Shown in pieces: positions 17,068 to 25,786 of a stretch of 64,000 nucleotides of DNA. Origin of the DNA: Halomarina halobia (GTDB lineage Archaea; Halobacteriota; Halobacteria; Halobacteriales; Haloarculaceae); NCBI RefSeq assembly GCF_029338575.1, contig NZ_CP119992.1:310001-374000 (forward strand), written 5' to 3'. The first letter of the stretch is position 1, and each line of letters opens with the position of its first letter. The position numbers were made by a program, and so were the translations under genes. A model generated the notes under the pieces. That model was not told the DNA's origin, ran no database searches, and saw only the letters and a list, made by a program, of their open reading frames with translations.

Positions 17068-17480
17068 CCGACCTCCTCTCGCACGTGCTGGTCCCCGTCG
17101 CGAACGAGGACGACGCCCGGGCGACCGCGCGGGCGCTCGCGCCCTACGCGCCGACGGCCGTGACCGTGCTCCACGTCGTCGAGAAGGGGGAGGGCGTTCC
17201 GGACAAGATACCCGTGGAACAGAGCGAGGAACTCGCCGAAGCGGCCTACGCGGCCTTCGAGGAGGAGTTCCCCGACGCGGCGACCGAGACGCGCTACGCC
17301 CGCGACGTCGTCGCCGCGGTGTTCGAGGCGGCGGCCGACCTCGACGCCAGCGCCGTCGCGTTCCAGCCACGCGAGGGCGGCTTCCTGACGCGCCTGATCA
17401 CCGGCAACCGTACGCTCAAACTGGTCACGGCGGGTGATCTGCCGGTCGTCGTTCTGCCGGGGGGTGACGGGGGTGGGTGA
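17064..17480 (+). CDS. Universal stress protein (UspA family)
   Basis: 138 residues with the UspA alpha/beta fold: start [15 protein letters not shown], central [11 protein letters not shown], and the C-terminal [26 protein letters not shown] part. The ATP-binding G-x2-G-x9-G(S/T) motif is degenerate ([13 protein letters not shown]), so nucleotide binding is uncertain. It lies just before an amino-acid permease that itself carries Usp domains, and divergent from trkA, suggesting a stress-linked transport function. Confidence 0.88.
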   Translation: MTDLLSHVLVPVANEDDARATARALAPYAPTAVTVLHVVEKGEGVPDKIPVEQSEELAEAAYAAFEEEFPDAATETRYARDVVAAVFEAAADLDASAVAFQPREGGFLTRLITGNRTLKLVTAGDLPVVVLPGGDGGG

Positions 17481-17507
17481 GCCGCGGTTCGCCGGCGGTG
17501 ACGCGGG

Positions 17508-19754
17508 ATGACCGACGGCGAGCAGGAACTCGCGAAGGACCTCGGTCCGCTCGCCGCGCTGACGATCGGCGTGGGGACGATGATCGGCGCGGGCATCTTC
17601 ATCCTTCCGGGCACGGCCGTCCAGCGGGCCGGACCGCTCGCGGCGGTCGCCTTCCTGCTCGGCGGCGGCATCGCCATACTGACTGCCTTCTCGGCGAGCG
17701 AACTCGGGACGGCCATGCCCCGGTCCGGCGGGGCGTACTACTACATCAACCACGCGCTCGGTCCGCTGTTCGGCTCGATCGCCGGGTGGGGCAACTGGAT
17801 GGGGCTGGCGTTCGCGAGCGCCTTCTACATGTACGGGTTCGGCCAGTACATCGCGACCATGTTCGACGCCTATCTCGGCGTCGCGCTCCCGACGCTCGAC
17901 CTCGTCGTGCTGTCGCTGTCCGGCCCGAAGCTAGTCGCGCTCGCCGGCGCGGGCGTGTTCATCCTCGTGAACTACGTCGGCGCGAAGGAGACCGGTCGCC
18001 TGCAGAACGTGATCGTCGTCACGCTGGTGGGCATCCTCGCCGTGTTCACCGTCTTCGGCGCGATGCAGGCCGACGTGGCGAAGCTGACGCCGATCGCACC
18101 CGACGGGTACGGTCCCCTGCTACCCGTGACGGGTCTCATCTTCGTCTCCTATCTCGGGTTCGTCCAGATCACCTCGGTGGGAGAGGAGATCAAGGACCCT
18201 GGCCGGAACCTCCCCCGCGCGGTGATCGGGAGCGTGGTCATCGTCACGATCGTCTACGCGCTCGTGCTGGTGACGGTCCTCGCGGCCGTGGACAACAGCC
18301 TCGTCGCGGGTAACGACACGGCGGTCGTCGACGTCGCGCGGTTGCTCATCGGTCCCCTGGGCGCGGCGGCGATGCTGTTCGGCGGGTTGCTCGCGACCGC
18401 CTCCAGCGCGAACGCGTCGATCCTCGCCTCCTCGCGCATCAACTTCGCCATGGGTCGCGACGGCATCATCAGCCCGGAGCTGAACGACGTCCACCCGCGG
18501 TACGGGACGCCGTACCGCTCGATCGCGGTGACCGGCGGCTTCATCCTCGCGTTCATCGCGTTCGGCGACCTGACGACCCTCTCGACCGCGGGGAGCGTCC
18601 TCCACCTCGTCATCTACGGGCTGCTGAACGTCGCGCTGGTCGTCATGCGGCAGGTCGCCCCCGAGGACTACGCGCCCGACTACCGGGTGCCGCTGTACCC
18701 GGTCGTCCCGGTCCTGGGTGCGGTCATCTCGTTCGCGCTCATCGCGTTCTTCTCGACTGTCATCGTCGCGCTCTGTCTCGCGTTCGTGCTGTTCGCGGCC
18801 GGTTGGTACGTCCTCTACGCCCGCGGCCGGACGAGCAAGCAGGGCGTCCTCTCGCGGTACGTCCTCTCGCGCCCCGGCGCGTTCCCCGATCCGGCGGTCT
18901 CGGCCGCCGCCAGCGTCAAGCCCGACGGCGGTTCCTACCGCGTGATGGTCCCCCTCGCGAACCCCGAGTCCGAGACCGACCTCATCACGCTCGCGAGCGC
19001 CATCGCCAGGCAGCGCGGCGGAACGGTGCTCGCGACGCACATCGTCACGGTCCCCGATCAGACGGCGCTCGCCGCCGGGGCGGAGCACGTCGAGGAACTC
19101 GACGCCGAGTCGGGGACGCTCCTCGGCAACGCCCGGCGCGACGCGGAGACGTTCGGCGTCCCCGTCGAGACGCACACCATCCTCTCTCACCGGACGTTCG
19201 AGGAGGTGTTCGACGCGGCGCGGACGCACGCCGCCGACCTGGTCGTGATGGGGTGGGGCCCCGACGCTCACGGGTCTCCCGGGCGCGCGGAGAGCGCCGT
19301 GGACGAACTCGTCGAGACCGTCCCCTGTGACTTCCTCGTCCTGAAGGACCGCGGGTTCGATCCCTCGCGCATCCTCGTCCCGACGGCGGGCGGGCCGGAC
19401 TCCGACCTCTCGGCCACCGTCGCAGCGCTCCTCGCTCGGGAGTACGGGAGCGAGGTGACCCTGCTCAACGTCGCCGACGACGAGGCGAAGGGGCGGGCGT
19501 TCCTCGAATCGTGGGGCGCCGAGCACGACCTGGCGGACGCCGCCCTCCGCGTCGAGACGGGCGACGTGGAGGCGTCCATCGAACGGGCCGCCCGGGACGC
19601 GACACTGCTCGTCGTCGGCGCGACCGAGCGCGGCCTCCTGCGCCGACTCGTGGGCGGGTCGCTCGTGATGGACGTGGTCGACGACGTGGAGTGCTCGGTG
19701 ATACTCGCGGAGCGCAGGCGCGAACGGAGCCTCCGCGAGCGCCTGTTCGGCTAG
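17508..19754 (+). CDS. APC-family amino-acid permease fused to two Usp domains
   Basis: 748 residues. Residues 1-440 are an APC transporter: IGVGTMIGAGIFILPG is the unwound first helix motif, followed by about 11 more helices. Residues about 470-615 and 620-745 are two UspA-like domains; the second ends VVGATERGLLRRLVGGSLVMDVV, close to the ATP-binding loop pattern. Such fusions are frequent in Halobacteria and are annotated as cationic or general amino-acid transporters; the substrate is unknown. It begins 27 nt after usp, so the three Usp units are expressed together. Confidence 0.92.
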   Translation: MTDGEQELAKDLGPLAALTIGVGTMIGAGIFILPGTAVQRAGPLAAVAFLLGGGIAILTAFSASELGTAMPRSGGAYYYINHALGPLFGSIAGWGNWMGLAFASAFYMYGFGQYIATMFDAYLGVALPTLDLVVLSLSGPKLVALAGAGVFILVNYVGAKETGRLQNVIVVTLVGILAVFTVFGAMQADVAKLTPIAPDGYGPLLPVTGLIFVSYLGFVQITSVGEEIKDPGRNLPRAVIGSVVIVTIVYALVLVTVLAAVDNSLVAGNDTAVVDVARLLIGPLGAAAMLFGGLLATASSANASILASSRINFAMGRDGIISPELNDVHPRYGTPYRSIAVTGGFILAFIAFGDLTTLSTAGSVLHLVIYGLLNVALVVMRQVAPEDYAPDYRVPLYPVVPVLGAVISFALIAFFSTVIVALCLAFVLFAAGWYVLYARGRTSKQGVLSRYVLSRPGAFPDPAVSAAASVKPDGGSYRVMVPLANPESETDLITLASAIARQRGGTVLATHIVTVPDQTALAAGAEHVEELDAESGTLLGNARRDAETFGVPVETHTILSHRTFEEVFDAARTHAADLVVMGWGPDAHGSPGRAESAVDELVETVPCDFLVLKDRGFDPSRILVPTAGGPDSDLSATVAALLAREYGSEVTLLNVADDEAKGRAFLESWGAEHDLADAALRVETGDVEASIERAARDATLLVVGATERGLLRRLVGGSLVMDVVDDVECSVILAERRRERSLRERLFG

Positions 19755-19880
19755 TCGAGTCGATCGCCGCCGCCCCACCGCGCCCGTTCGCGGTCGCCTC
19801 GTACCGTCGGCTGTACCCGTGTTACGCTACGCGGTACCCCGGAGTGCCGGGTGTCCGTTATCGACGTGCGACCGGCGGTA

Positions 19881-20255
19881 TCACCGCGGATCCCCCCGCT
19901 CGGACGCCGAGACGCCCCGGCGACGCTCGGCGACGTGACTACCGACGTATCCCCCGAGCGCCCCCAGTCCGACGGCGTACGCCGCCACGAGCGCGACGAG
20001 GCCGACGGCGAACGCGCCGACGAACGCGGCGCTGAACCCCGCCGCGGTGATCGGCCAGAGCCGGGAGGCGACGAGGAACAGCGGAACCGCCGCGAGCACC
20101 CCCGAGAGCGCGCCGACGCGCGCGCCGACCTCGCGCGTCTCCCGGTGTAAGTACCCCGCCACCCCGCCGCCGAGCAGCGGGGAGAGGGGAACGAACGCCG
20201 TGAGGAGCGTGAGCGCCGCGCCGATGACCGCGTTCGTTCGAACGTCAGGAGCCAT
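19881..20255 (-). CDS. DUF5518-like small membrane protein
   Basis: 124 residues from the ATG at 20255; an ATG five codons earlier is also possible. The layout is a helix at 10-30, the glycine-rich GGGVAGYLHRETREVGARVGALSG segment, and two long helices (about 55-75 and 80-108). The GGxxAGYL pattern followed by a second membrane pair is the DUF5518 family common in Halobacteria; its function is not known. The C terminus is basic and cytoplasmic. Confidence 0.72.
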   Translation of the reverse strand: MAPDVRTNAVIGAALTLLTAFVPLSPLLGGGVAGYLHRETREVGARVGALSGVLAAVPLFLVASRLWPITAAGFSAAFVGAFAVGLVALVAAYAVGLGALGGYVGSHVAERRRGVSASERGDPR

Positions 20256-20392
20256 GCGGAATCGTGTCAACGTTCGCTCGTATAAGTGTTGGCGATCAAG
20301 TACGAAACCGGACTGATCGACGTCCCGGAAACTCTGAACGGCGGGCGCGTCCGTGGTGAGCCGTTAAGTACGCCGACCGTCTACGACCGGGG

Positions 20393-20674
20393 ATGCTAGC
20401 TCCACGAGGGATCTTCGGCATCCCCCACGGCATCCTCTCCTCGCCGGACGAGCGGATCGCGTTCGCGATCGGCCTCGTCGCGCTCGTGGCGGCGGTTCTG
20501 CACGACGGCGATCGGGATCTGAGGCCCGTCTCGGGTGCCGCGGTCGTCGGTATCCTCGTCGCGCTCGGGGGGTCGTTCGTCGCTCCGCCGCTCGTCACGG
20601 ACGAGTGGCACGTCCCCGTGTTCGTGGTACTCCTCGTCATCGCGGGGGCCGTGGTCGCGCGCCGGCGCGGCTGA
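20393..20674 (+). CDS. Small three-helix membrane protein, unknown function
   Basis: 93 residues with hydrophobic segments at about 22-38, 47-64 and 73-88, and a short basic tail RRRG. A TATA-like CGTTAAGTAC about 28 nt upstream fits a leaderless transcript starting at this ATG. No family recognised. Confidence 0.6.
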   Translation: MLAPRGIFGIPHGILSSPDERIAFAIGLVALVAAVLHDGDRDLRPVSGAAVVGILVALGGSFVAPPLVTDEWHVPVFVVLLVIAGAVVARRRG

Positions 20675-20779
20675 CGACCGCGGGCTGACGGTCGGCGACG
20701 GCGGTCGTCCCCACCGGACCGCTCTCGGAGCGCAGTAGCAGGCAGATCATTCTTGACTCGCGCTCCCGGTAGATCGAGT

Positions 20780-20899
20780 ATGGCATCGAACCTGAAGCGC
20801 GCGCTCAAACTCGTGTACAACGTCACGAGCGTCGTCACGACGCTTCGACTCGTCGGACGACTGGTCCGGAAACTGGGGAAGCGAGTCAGCCGTAGCTGA
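20780..20899 (+). CDS. 39-residue basic amphipathic protein
   Basis: ATG at 20780 opens MASNLKRALKLVYNVTSVV and the frame closes at 20899 with LGKRVSRS. It holds ten lysines and arginines, one or no acidic residue, and a repeated Leu/Val-Arg spacing (LRLVGRLVRKLG) that makes an amphipathic helix. Haloarchaeal proteins are normally acidic, so this is strongly out of line. It may bind membranes or nucleic acid. Too short for standard gene finding. Confidence 0.45.
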   Translation: MASNLKRALKLVYNVTSVVTTLRLVGRLVRKLGKRVSRS

Positions 20900-21042
20900 C
20901 CCGACCGTCGCCGACGCCGAAGGACCGTAATCGGCCGCCCCTCCCGAGTCCGGCGGTCTCCCCCGTCCGCGACACTTCCCCGTCCGTGGAAGTCACGGCG
21001 GGACGAGTCTCCGCCTTCCCTAACCAATCCGAACGTTCAATA

Positions 21043-21393
21043 ATGTCGATAACCGATCGTGAGAGCGTGGCTCGGATCCCCTGCGTCGCCTGCGGTGCTC
21101 CCATCCCCCCGCAGCGGGACAACTGTCCGGAGTGCGGCCAGCGACAGCTCACGTTTGGGACGGCGGTCGTCTACATGACTGTCGGTCTGCCCGCCGTCCT
21201 CCTCTGTGCCGCCGGCGGTGCCCTGCTCGCCGCGCCGGGGCTCGTCACCTCGACGGTCGGCATCGGCGGGCTGATGGGGGGTCTCGTCGCCGTCTACGCG
21301 GCCGTCGGGCTGGTTCTCTGGCGGGCGTACACGCGTCGGCAGGCGCGCGTCCGGCGCTCGACGCGGGGTGAGGGGCCCCGGCCGGACGAGTAG
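21043..21393 (+). CDS. Zinc-ribbon membrane protein
   Basis: 116 residues from the ATG at 21043; an earlier ATG (20986) adds a non-conserved stretch. Residues 13-35 form a zinc ribbon, PCVACGAP...NCPECGQRQ (CxxC-x13-CxxC). Two membrane helices follow (about 42-65 and 70-92), then a basic tail. Zinc-ribbon plus two-helix proteins are common in Halobacteria; their role is unknown. Confidence 0.7.
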   Translation: MSITDRESVARIPCVACGAPIPPQRDNCPECGQRQLTFGTAVVYMTVGLPAVLLCAAGGALLAAPGLVTSTVGIGGLMGGLVAVYAAVGLVLWRAYTRRQARVRRSTRGEGPRPDE

Positions 21394-21459
21394 GTCACCG
21401 TCGCGCGTTCGAGAACCGGACCAACAGGGGTATTGGTCGCCGCCGACTACGCTCCCTCA

Positions 21460-22527
21460 ATGCGTCGTCGTGAGGTTCTACGCGCGCTCTCCGGCGGGAT
21501 CGCCGTCGCGCTCGCTGGCTGTCTCGACGGGTTCGGAACGCAGTCGGCGTGGCGCGACCCGCCGCTCGTCGAGGACCGCCCGAAGGCAGTCTACGTCCCC
21601 GCCGTCACCGAGGCGATGGGGGTGTACGGGCGCGAGACGACGGGACCGTACGGTCTCGCACTCCTCTACTCCTACCCCCACCGCTTCTGGAACGTGACCA
21701 ACCGCGAGCGGGAGAAGGTCGTCGTGACCGACGACGACGCCGTCCACCTGATGGTCGCCCTCTGGGATCGCGAGACGCGCCAGGTGGTACCCGCGGGGTC
21801 GGACGTCTCGCTTCGGATCGAACGCGACGGCGACGTCGTCACCCAGGAGGTCGCCTACCCCATGCTCTCCCAGCAGATGGGCTTTCACTACGGCGCGAAC
21901 TACCCGCTCGACGGCGAGGGCGACTACGAGGCGACCGTGACCGTCGGCCGGCCCACCGTCAGGGCCACCGGGGCGTTCGCGGGACGGTTCGAGGACGCTC
22001 GCTCCGCGACGTTCGCCTTCACGTTCGACACGGACGACGTGTACGGCCTCGAACTGCGACGCCTCGGCGAGCGCTCGGGCGAGCGCGGGGCCGTCCCGAC
22101 GATGGACATGGACGTGCCGATGGGGATCGTCCCGCCCGTCGACTCGCTCCCGGGAACGCCCGTCGGCCGGACGAGGACCGGCGACGCGGTCCTCGAGGTG
22201 CTCGCGGTCGACGACCCCGCGCGCTTCGACGCGGACGGGGGGGCCTACCTCGCCGTCGTGGCCCGGACGCCGTACAACCGCATCGTGATCCCGATGATGG
22301 CCCTCTCGGCGACGCTCGCGCGCGGCGGGGAGACGATCTACGAGGGTGCGCTGACCGAGACGCTCGACCCCGAACTCGGGGCGCACTACGGCGCGGGCGT
22401 CGAGTCGCTCGAACCGGGCGACGAACTCCGCGTCAGCGTCGACGTCCCCCCGCAGGTCGCCCGACACGACGGCTACGAGACCGCCTTCTTCGAGATGCCC
22501 GACCGGACGATCACCGTCGAGCGGTAG
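21460..22527 (+). CDS. P19/Tp34-like iron-transport lipoprotein
   Basis: 355 residues from the ATG at 21460. The start MRRREVLRALSGG...LAGC is a twin-arginine-type signal ending in a lipobox, so the protein is exported and lipid-anchored. Residues about 45-170 hold the pattern of the P19/Tp34 high-affinity iron-transport fold (HLMVALWDRETRQVVP, then MLSQQMGFHYGANYPLDGEGDY). A Met-rich MDMDVPMG segment and a second similar domain (RIVIPMMALSATL ... GAHYGAGVESLEPGDEL) follow, so the domain appears duplicated. It probably binds a metal ion outside the cell. The neighbouring membrane gene is convergent. Confidence 0.75.
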   Translation: MRRREVLRALSGGIAVALAGCLDGFGTQSAWRDPPLVEDRPKAVYVPAVTEAMGVYGRETTGPYGLALLYSYPHRFWNVTNREREKVVVTDDDAVHLMVALWDRETRQVVPAGSDVSLRIERDGDVVTQEVAYPMLSQQMGFHYGANYPLDGEGDYEATVTVGRPTVRATGAFAGRFEDARSATFAFTFDTDDVYGLELRRLGERSGERGAVPTMDMDVPMGIVPPVDSLPGTPVGRTRTGDAVLEVLAVDDPARFDADGGAYLAVVARTPYNRIVIPMMALSATLARGGETIYEGALTETLDPELGAHYGAGVESLEPGDELRVSVDVPPQVARHDGYETAFFEMPDRTITVER

Positions 22528-22654
22528 GACCCTCGCCCTTATCCGGTGGTTCACGGGCGTCGACGCTAGCGAACCGTCCGTTCGGTTGCCCGCCGTTCGG
22601 ACGCTCTCCGACCCAGAGGGACGGTGGGATCAGAGGGTGTCGCGCTACGACGCG

Positions 22655-24079
22655 TCATCCCCCGCCGAGGAACGGCGGGGCCGTCGTCGGCAGCGACAGC
22701 AGCCAGAGGCTCACGACCGTGTACCCGATCATGACCGCCACGAACGGGAACTGGCTGCGGATGGCCTGCATGCGGGCCGGAAACGTCCCGTAGGCGGTGG
22801 TGTGGGCGAGCCAGATCGAAAGGAGGTGGCCGATGAGGACGAACGTCATCGGGAGCGCGCCGAACCACCACGGCACCGTGAGGACGACGGGGTTCGCCGC
22901 GGGGGAGAGCGGACTCGCGAGTACGTCCGCCAGCCGCGGGGTCAGCGTGACGAAGAAGGTGAAGTAGTGCGCGAGGTGGTAGCCCGCGGCGATGGCGAGC
23001 AGCGGCGGCGCGAAGCGCACGAGCAGCGTCCGCGTCGGGAGGTACGTCTCCGAGACGCGCCGCGAGCGCCTCGCGGCGTACCGGTACGCCGCGAGGAAGG
23101 CGGCGTACCCCCCGACGAACAGCAGCGCGTACACCGCGAGCGGCGGGACGCCGCCGCCGACGATCGACCGGACGACGACCGCGCCGGCGGACGTCGTGAC
23201 GAATCCGGTGAACGTCAGCTCCCAGACCAGCGCGACGACGAACGCCACGTCGTCCCGTCCGTCGACGAGATCGGAGTCCGGGAGCCGAAAGCCCGGCGGC
23301 CGCAGCGACAGCCCACCGTCGGTCCACCGGAGCGGTGCGACCGCGCCGTAGAACCGGAAGGCGACGGCGACGGGGTCCCCATACCGGAACCACGTCGCCG
23401 GCGAGAAGACGACCGTCCCGGCGAGCGTCACGGCCGTGTAGCCCACGAGCGCCCACGAGAGCATCGCGGGGACGGCGTTGACGGCCGTCGTCGTCTCGAT
23501 CCAGATGAGTGCCAGGAACCCGACGACGGCGGGCCACCGTCCGAGGCGCTCGGGGTACGGCCGGTCGAGCGACGGGAGGCGCTGCGCGAGGGTCCGCCAC
23601 GGGTTGAGCGCGGGCCAGGGGTCGGCGACGAGGTAGGCGAACATCGTCAGCCCCGCCCGCACTCCGGCGAACACCAGGATGACCGCGGCGTTGACCGTCG
23701 GCACCTGCGGCCCGGCGAACCCCTGCCAGACGACGTAGGCGAGGGCGACTAGCCCGAATCCGCGCGCCGCCCGTACCGCCCACCGACGGACCACCCCCCG
23801 TGACGGGAGGACCACGCGGCTCTCGTGGGCGCGCTCGATGAACCTCCTGTCGGTGACGAAGCTCGCGAGGACCGCCGACGCGCCGATGGTCGCCCCGCCG
23901 GTCATGACGTAGAGCCACCGCGGGACGTCGAGGTCGTTCCCCGAGGCGGCGTTCGAGAGGCTCACCGCGGCGTTGCTCGCCGCGGCGGTGTCGATCACCG
24001 CGAGGAGGAGCGTCCCGGCGAGTGAGGCGAGCAGAAATCGCCCGAGGAGCCGAGCGCGCGTCCGTCCGGCTGCGTCCAT
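22655..24079 (-). CDS. Polytopic membrane protein (actinobacterial/haloarchaeal 'fenitrothion hydrolase-like' family)
   Basis: 474 residues from the ATG at 24079; the frame is open for 114 codons upstream but that part is low-quality and overlaps the zinc-finger gene on the other strand. About 11 hydrophobic helices are visible. Conserved-looking motifs are DPWPALNPWRTL, YPERLGRWPAV and AGYHLAHYFTFF, the last with two histidines in a membrane helix. I recall similar proteins labelled fenitrothion hydrolase; a hydrolytic activity is not evident here. It converges on the iron lipoprotein, so a metal link is possible but unproven. Confidence 0.7.
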   Translation of the reverse strand: MDAAGRTRARLLGRFLLASLAGTLLLAVIDTAAASNAAVSLSNAASGNDLDVPRWLYVMTGGATIGASAVLASFVTDRRFIERAHESRVVLPSRGVVRRWAVRAARGFGLVALAYVVWQGFAGPQVPTVNAAVILVFAGVRAGLTMFAYLVADPWPALNPWRTLAQRLPSLDRPYPERLGRWPAVVGFLALIWIETTTAVNAVPAMLSWALVGYTAVTLAGTVVFSPATWFRYGDPVAVAFRFYGAVAPLRWTDGGLSLRPPGFRLPDSDLVDGRDDVAFVVALVWELTFTGFVTTSAGAVVVRSIVGGGVPPLAVYALLFVGGYAAFLAAYRYAARRSRRVSETYLPTRTLLVRFAPPLLAIAAGYHLAHYFTFFVTLTPRLADVLASPLSPAANPVVLTVPWWFGALPMTFVLIGHLLSIWLAHTTAYGTFPARMQAIRSQFPFVAVMIGYTVVSLWLLSLPTTAPPFLGGG

Positions 24080-24229
24080 CGCCGGGGGTTCGCTCGCGGG
24101 GTCATTGAGGGTGTCGAAAACGTCACGCGTTCCCACCGAAGGCCGGGGACGCCCCGACCCCTCGCCCCCTGACTGACTCGATCCCCGACGGAACGAAGCT
24201 ATTTGCTCTCGACTGTCATTTGATGTGGC

Positions 24230-24403
24230 ATGGCTCACGTACCCCAGCGGCCGCAGTTGTACGTCTGTGGCGAGTGTCATGTCGTCCACGCCGGGATCCA
24301 CACCGAGGAGCACACGTTCAGACCGCCGGAGGAGTGCGCGGTCTGCGGCAACCGCGAGTTCTACACCCTGGAGAACTACCCGAGGCATCCGGACTACGAG
24401 TGA
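24230..24403 (+). CDS. 57-residue zinc-finger protein
   Basis: ATG at 24230 gives MAHVPQRPQLYVCGECHVV and ends RHPDYE at 24403. Two CxxC knuckles (C13/C16 and C36/C39) plus several histidines make a single zinc finger. Such small zinc-finger proteins are numerous in Halobacteria and mostly of unknown role. It starts 150 bp from the divergent membrane-protein gene. Confidence 0.7.
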   Translation: MAHVPQRPQLYVCGECHVVHAGIHTEEHTFRPPEECAVCGNREFYTLENYPRHPDYE

Positions 24404-24756
24404 ACGGTCGCCCCCGCCCATCCCGCCCGAGACGCCGGTCGCATCGCTCCTCTCGCAACCGGTCTTTATTAAGCCTCGAAGATATGTGCGAAAACCGGAA
24501 AGTATTCGATGCTTCGGGCGTAGGATTCCTCGAGGGCGGCGGTCGAGCGTGCGGCCCGATCGCGGCTCGAACTCACGAGCGCTCCTGCTTCGGTTCGGAC
24601 CGCGGCGATCGCAGGTGGGGTTGGATACGCGTCTACGCGGCTCGCCGCCCTCCTTCTACGGCTCTTCGAGCGTCCGCGACCGCGCGTCGAGGGGGGAACG
24701 GACCGTGGAATGCTCGGCCGTAACCGTCAGTCGCTCGACTGACTGAACATCTGTGG
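24404..24756. other. 353-bp stretch without a supported gene
   Basis: A TATA-like CTTTATTAA lies near 24467. A 79-codon frame from the ATG at 24484 (MCENRKVFDASGVG...) begins shortly after it, but its later part has unusual composition for a haloarchaeal protein and no family signal. The stretch borders the decayed integrase and may belong to the same lost element. No tRNA or rRNA pattern was seen. Confidence 0.4.
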
Positions 24757-25369
24757 GTGCGAATCACTTACGTGGGAGACGTGGCCGATACCGGAGACCT
24801 CTCCGAAAAACACGCGTGGCGGCTTAAGCAGGTTCTCGAAGCCGAGAGTACCGAAGGCGACCGCGAGGCTATCGTCGAATTCCACGACTCCCGACGGTCG
24901 GAAGGAAAAGAGACGACGACTCTCACCACGGATTTGAGCACGCTCCGATGCACAAGCGAGCGTGCTTCCGTTCCGCTGTTGGAGATGCGAAAGAGCGACG
25001 TGTTCGATCTCTTCACGCTGCTTACCACCGCGAGGAGTGACGGTGGGTACGGACTCACTGCTGACGGAGGTGGGGTGTACAACTACAAGCGCGTCCTGGG
25101 GCTGTTCTTCGAAATAGTGGTGGCTGGACGACCGCGACGACTACGACGAGTATCCGTTCTGGGAAGACATTGAAACACCGCGTCGGAAAGTCAGGCCGAG
25201 GGCCCCCGACGACCTGCTCACGAAGGGCGAGATTGAGGCGTTGAAAGAAGCCGCGGGTCGTGGACGAAACACGCAGCGTGACCGAGCACTCGTCGCCTTC
25301 CTCGCGTACGGTCCCCGTATCACTACAGCGACCAAGAGCGTAAACGTAGGCCAGGGACGGATAGGTTAG
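24757..25369 (+). pseudogene. Decayed tyrosine recombinase/integrase
   Basis: The first frame (GTG at 24757) contains a core-binding SAM-like domain: LSEKHAWRLKQVLE, then DVFDLFTLLTT and VYNYKRVLGLFFE. At about 25110-25120 the frame shifts; the other frame continues W-LDDRDDYDEYPFWEDIE, then LLTKGEIEALKEAAG and NTQRDRALVAFLAYGPRIT, the start of the catalytic domain with its first arginine region. It stops at 25369 before the HxxR and Tyr motifs. One frameshift plus loss of the C-terminal half makes it inactive. This is typical of haloarchaeal XerC/D-like integrases. Confidence 0.75.
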
Positions 25370-25469
25370 TTTCGTGGTGGTGACGTAGCGAATTTGAGGG
25401 GGAACACGGACATTCTATAGCGACTACACGCCTTGAAAACGAGAGGACATCTCAGCGCGCCCCGAGCGG

Positions 25470-25649
25470 CTACGGATTCGACTCGTCTCGTTCCGTGTAC
25501 CCATCCGAGTTGAACCTCAATTCGATGAATGCGGCTCCACCACACACCGGGCATTCGGTGACCCCTATCGGTCGGATCTCCCCTCCACCGTCAACTGTCG
25601 CGACGAGCACTTTCTCACACTCATCACATTGAGCAAGCACTTTGGCCAT
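25470..25649 (-). CDS. 59-residue zinc-ribbon protein
   Basis: From the ATG at 25649 (MAKVLAQCDECEKVL) to 25470. Two CxxC motifs (CDEC at 8-11 and CPVCGG near 33-37) form a zinc ribbon. The tail FIELRFNSDGY is a beta strand. An upstream ATG (25685) would add 12 residues without family character. It lies downstream of the secY terminator hairpins on the same strand, close to the integrase relic, so it may be part of transferred DNA. Function unknown. Confidence 0.6.
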   Translation of the reverse strand: MAKVLAQCDECEKVLVATVDGGGEIRPIGVTECPVCGGAAFIELRFNSDGYTERDESNP

Positions 25650-25700
25650 AGCGACCCCCGGTGAGGATTGTTTGAGGATAATCATAACACTATTGTACCA

Positions 25701-25744
25701 CAGGAGAATTTTCCTCCTGGGGTGAGTGTGGGCCAGTTCTGGCC
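25701..25744 (-). terminator. Two hairpins downstream of secY
   Basis: GGCCAG-TT-CTGGCC (25731-25744) and CAGGAG/CTCCTG with a 7-nt AT-rich loop (25701-25719) lie 43-86 nt past the secY stop on the minus strand. They probably mark the end of the S10-spc transcript. Confidence 0.45.
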
Positions 25745-25786
25745 GGATTCACGACGCCGATGGGAAGACTGCACTGGTCAACCTGT

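Noticed and set aside
24484-24723. 79-codon frame starting MCENRKVFDASG
   Set aside because: Starts near a TATA-like box but its later half is Arg/Ala/Ser-rich with no conservation signs; kept only as a note in the gap description.
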